Below, one piece after another: positions 62,292-64,000 of a DNA stretch of 64,000 nt (its first letter is position 1; every line of letters starts with the position of its first letter). Origin of the DNA: Bacillota bacterium (GTDB lineage: Bacteria > Bacillota > Clostridia > Christensenellales > CAG-138). Where the stretch lies: assembly GCA_023455425.1 (NCBI GenBank), contig JAEYCM010000012.1, positions 82,160-146,159 on the forward strand, in the 5' to 3' direction. The translations under genes were made by a program, and so were the position numbers. The notes under the pieces are model-generated. The model did not search any database. It saw nothing but the letters and a program-made list of their open reading frames with translations, and was not told the DNA's origin.

Positions 62292-62858
62292 ATGCTCGGT
62301 AAAATGAATGGTTGAGGAAATCCTGTTCCTAATCCTTCGCATAAATGCGCCAGGCGCAAGAAAACGAATTCATTGCGCAGCAGCGACCGCTTCTACTTCC
62401 TAGAACAAAAATTAGTAAGCAATTAATAACGATGATGCCGAAGACATTGCCGGCATGGTAACTGGAGCGTTATACAGGATGAAAAAATCTCGGCCGGATT
62501 AATAGCGCATATGAAGCCATTCCTTCAATAAGAGAAGCTGCAGGGCATCAAAAAAGCATGTCCCGTCGTCCTGAATAGCGGGGACATGCTTTTTCATTTA
62601 CGTATGTCAGGCGTTGCTTACTTCCAATAAGGTATTACTTTAGAAGCGGCAAATGTTGAAGATCGACCATTTCTGTATTTTACTATACAATATTAAATAA
62701 GCTGCGAATTATAATAAATATCCAGATAAAACTGGAAGTTGTCGGTTTCGCAATATTCTCAAATGCGAAGCTTATGATTGCCATTGTGATTGGAAACGAC
62801 AGACAAATGTAGTATGCTACTAGTATAAATATGTGCAGTTCGTATATGAGGATCAGGT
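62292..62858. other. Intergenic region with terminator and promoter-like site
   Basis: About 570 bp without a supported gene. It contains the strong bidirectional terminator listed separately. Near its end are the palindrome TAGTA-TGC-TACTA (62810-62822) and a TATAAA box (62824-62829), about 30 bp before the next start codon. Confidence 0.5.
62551..62594. terminator. Bidirectional terminator
   Basis: Perfect 14-bp arms AAAAAGCATGTCCC (62551-62564) and GGGACATGCTTTTT (62581-62594) form a stem with A- and T-runs at either end. Confidence 0.9.
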
Positions 62859-63788
62859 ATGTATGAACAACCCATCACCGGCGGCATCATCGCCGCGGCC
62901 AGCAAAAGGGACGCGTATCCACTTTTAAAGCTTGGCTCCATCACCGCCGTGCGGCGGGTGGTGCTGACGTTCCAGCAGGCTGGCGTATCCCCTGTGGTCA
63001 TTATTACCGGATACGATGCGGAAGAAATTGAGCGCCAGCTTGCGGATGCGGGCGTAATATTTTTGCGCAATGAAAACTACGAAAAGCCGCAGCTGTTTGA
63101 ATCTATCAAAATCGGGCTCTCTTATCTTTTCAACAAATGCGACCGCGTGGTGGTGACGCCCGTCAACGTGCCCATGTTTTCACCGGATACGCTTAAAAAG
63201 CTGATGGAGGCGGAAGGCGGCATCATAACGCCGTCCTATCTTGGGAAGGCAGGGCACCCGGTATTGCTCCATAAGGAGGTCATTCCGGATGTGCTCGCCT
63301 ACGACGGCCCCATAGGGCTTCGTGGTGCACTTGCTGCACTGGCAAGCAAGCGGAAATGGATTACTGTGGAAGACGCAGGCATTCTTCATAACGTCTACGA
63401 TCTGGACAGGCTCAATGAGCATTTGGACGAGCACAACCGTTCCATTCTCCATCCGCTGGTACGTTTAAGCATTGAGCGGGAGGCGCTGTTCTTCAACGCA
63501 AGGACGAAGCTCCTTCTTATTTTGATCGAGGATACGCAGTCCGTACGCAGCGCTTGCGACCACATGGCGCTCTCCTACGGCAAGGCGTGGGAAATGCTCA
63601 ACGCCCTTGAGCAGGAGCTTGGGTACCCTGTTGTTCACCGCAGGCACGGCGGAAGCCGGGGCGGTCGCACGCGTCTGACCGACCAGGGAAAAGCGTTCCT
63701 GTCCGCCTACGAGCAATTTGAACAAAACGTGCGCGGCTATGCGCAAAAGGAGTTTGAACGGTTATTCCGGCAAGGAAAGCTCTTATAA
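62859..63788 (+). CDS. MobA-like nucleotidyltransferase fused to ModE-like winged helix
   Basis: A 309-residue protein. The N-terminal half (about 1-190) is a MobA/MocA-type NTP-transferase fold: GGIIAAASKRDA, then ITGYDAEEIE, and TPVNVPMFS in the place of the metal-binding DxP motif. The C-terminal part (about 205-300) is a LysR/ModE-type winged helix (ARTKLLLILIEDTQSV, then SYGKAWEMLNALEQELGYPV and RTRLTDQGKAFL). The fusion suggests a regulator or cofactor-modifying factor for molybdenum enzymes. It lies 126 bp upstream of a molybdenum hydroxylase gene. The N-terminal glycine-rich loop is not the classic GGxSxRMG, so the transferase may be inactive or altered. Confidence 0.82.
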   Translation: MYEQPITGGIIAAASKRDAYPLLKLGSITAVRRVVLTFQQAGVSPVVIITGYDAEEIERQLADAGVIFLRNENYEKPQLFESIKIGLSYLFNKCDRVVVTPVNVPMFSPDTLKKLMEAEGGIITPSYLGKAGHPVLLHKEVIPDVLAYDGPIGLRGALAALASKRKWITVEDAGILHNVYDLDRLNEHLDEHNRSILHPLVRLSIEREALFFNARTKLLLILIEDTQSVRSACDHMALSYGKAWEMLNALEQELGYPVVHRRHGGSRGGRTRLTDQGKAFLSAYEQFEQNVRGYAQKEFERLFRQGKLL

Positions 63789-63914
63789 CAGCAGCGTAAA
63801 ACCAAGTTCTTTTGACAAAGAATTTGATAACAAATGGCCCTTCTTTTTATAATCATCGTAACGAGACATATCTCTAAATGTTACCGTTCGGTGATTGATA
63901 ACAGGAGGGCTTCT

Positions 63915-64000
63915 ATGTTCATACTCCACATCAACGGAAAAGAAATCACGGCACAACAGGATAAGCGCCTGCTGACGTTTCTGCGGGAAGATTTGCGCCT
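63915..64000 (+). CDS. 2Fe-2S N-terminal part of a molybdenum hydroxylase, partial
   Basis: The last 86 bases encode a protein start like MFILHINGKEITAQQ, then LLTFLREDLR. This is the plant-type 2Fe-2S ferredoxin domain that begins xanthine dehydrogenase-like and selenium-dependent molybdenum hydroxylases. ATG follows caggagggc. The cysteine motifs lie beyond the window, so the exact enzyme cannot be decided. Confidence 0.75.
   Translation, partial: MFILHINGKEITAQQDKRLLTFLREDLR

Noticed and set aside
1..64000. CRISPR array, rRNA operon, insertion sequence with terminal repeats
   Set aside because: I looked for regularly spaced repeats, rRNA-like blocks and transposase genes and saw none.

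Overview
The window looks like a chromosome segment from an anaerobic, GC-rich member of the Clostridia (Firmicutes). The evidence is the order priA-def-fmt-rsmB-rlmN, the block whiA-crh-dnaE-pfkA, Gram-positive style Shine-Dalgarno sites and promoters, ECF and Opp transporters, a cell-wall-type secreted protein, and the start of a molybdenum hydroxylase operon. I cannot name a genus from sequence alone.

Region 1 (1-12.3 kb) is a housekeeping block on the + strand: the 3' part of priA, then def, fmt, rsmB, rlmN, whiA, an HPr-like gene, dnaE, pfkA and a RumA-type rRNA methyltransferase, closed by a clear terminator. The HPr-like protein has Arg where HPr has its phosphorylatable His15 but keeps Ser46, so it is best read as Crh-like.

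Region 2 (12.3-31 kb) is AT-richer and looks acquired. A serine recombinase leads into an unknown membrane protein, a giant DUF4011/SF1-helicase/Vsr-like protein resembling the HheA defence protein, a DUF4236/SAP membrane protein, a compact RiPP-type cassette (38-residue peptide, intercistronic hairpin, RRE-radical SAM-SPASM enzyme), and a 1578-residue nuclease-STAND ATPase resembling Avs4. The RiPP cassette lies inside the defence island with no transporter or peptidase and only 36 bp from the Avs4-like gene. It is the most unusual arrangement in the window. About 1.25 kb of non-coding DNA with tandem, degenerate tRNA-like units follows.

Region 3 (31-38 kb) is a patchwork of small genes and decaying genes: an autoregulated TetR gene, a 19-codon remnant of a Rossmann-fold gene, two small membrane proteins, a DUF362 lipoprotein coupled to an ArsP/DUF318-type permease, two CPBP protease genes broken by frameshifts, and scar-like non-coding DNA.

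Region 4 (38-58.7 kb, all on the minus strand) is a transport supercluster: two pairs of fused ABC permease-ATPases, an Opp/Nik-type importer with lipoprotein, a 24-codon peptide gene, a VOC protein, a MATE exporter, two TetR regulators, an ECF transporter (MptD-type S, T and a double-ATPase A subunit), and a 5'-truncated ABC gene fused at its broken end to the 3' tail of an AraC gene. Three operon starts share the inverted repeat GTTAG-N6-CTAAC, in two cases 6-7 nt downstream of a -10 box, so they are probably one regulon. Uptake and recycling of a metal-chelate is a reasonable but unproven reading.

Region 5 (58.8-64 kb, + strand) holds a large secreted surface protein with MBG-type repeats and a weak sortase-like tail, a MobA-like nucleotidyltransferase fused to a ModE-like winged helix, and the first codons of a 2Fe-2S subunit of a molybdenum hydroxylase that runs off the window.
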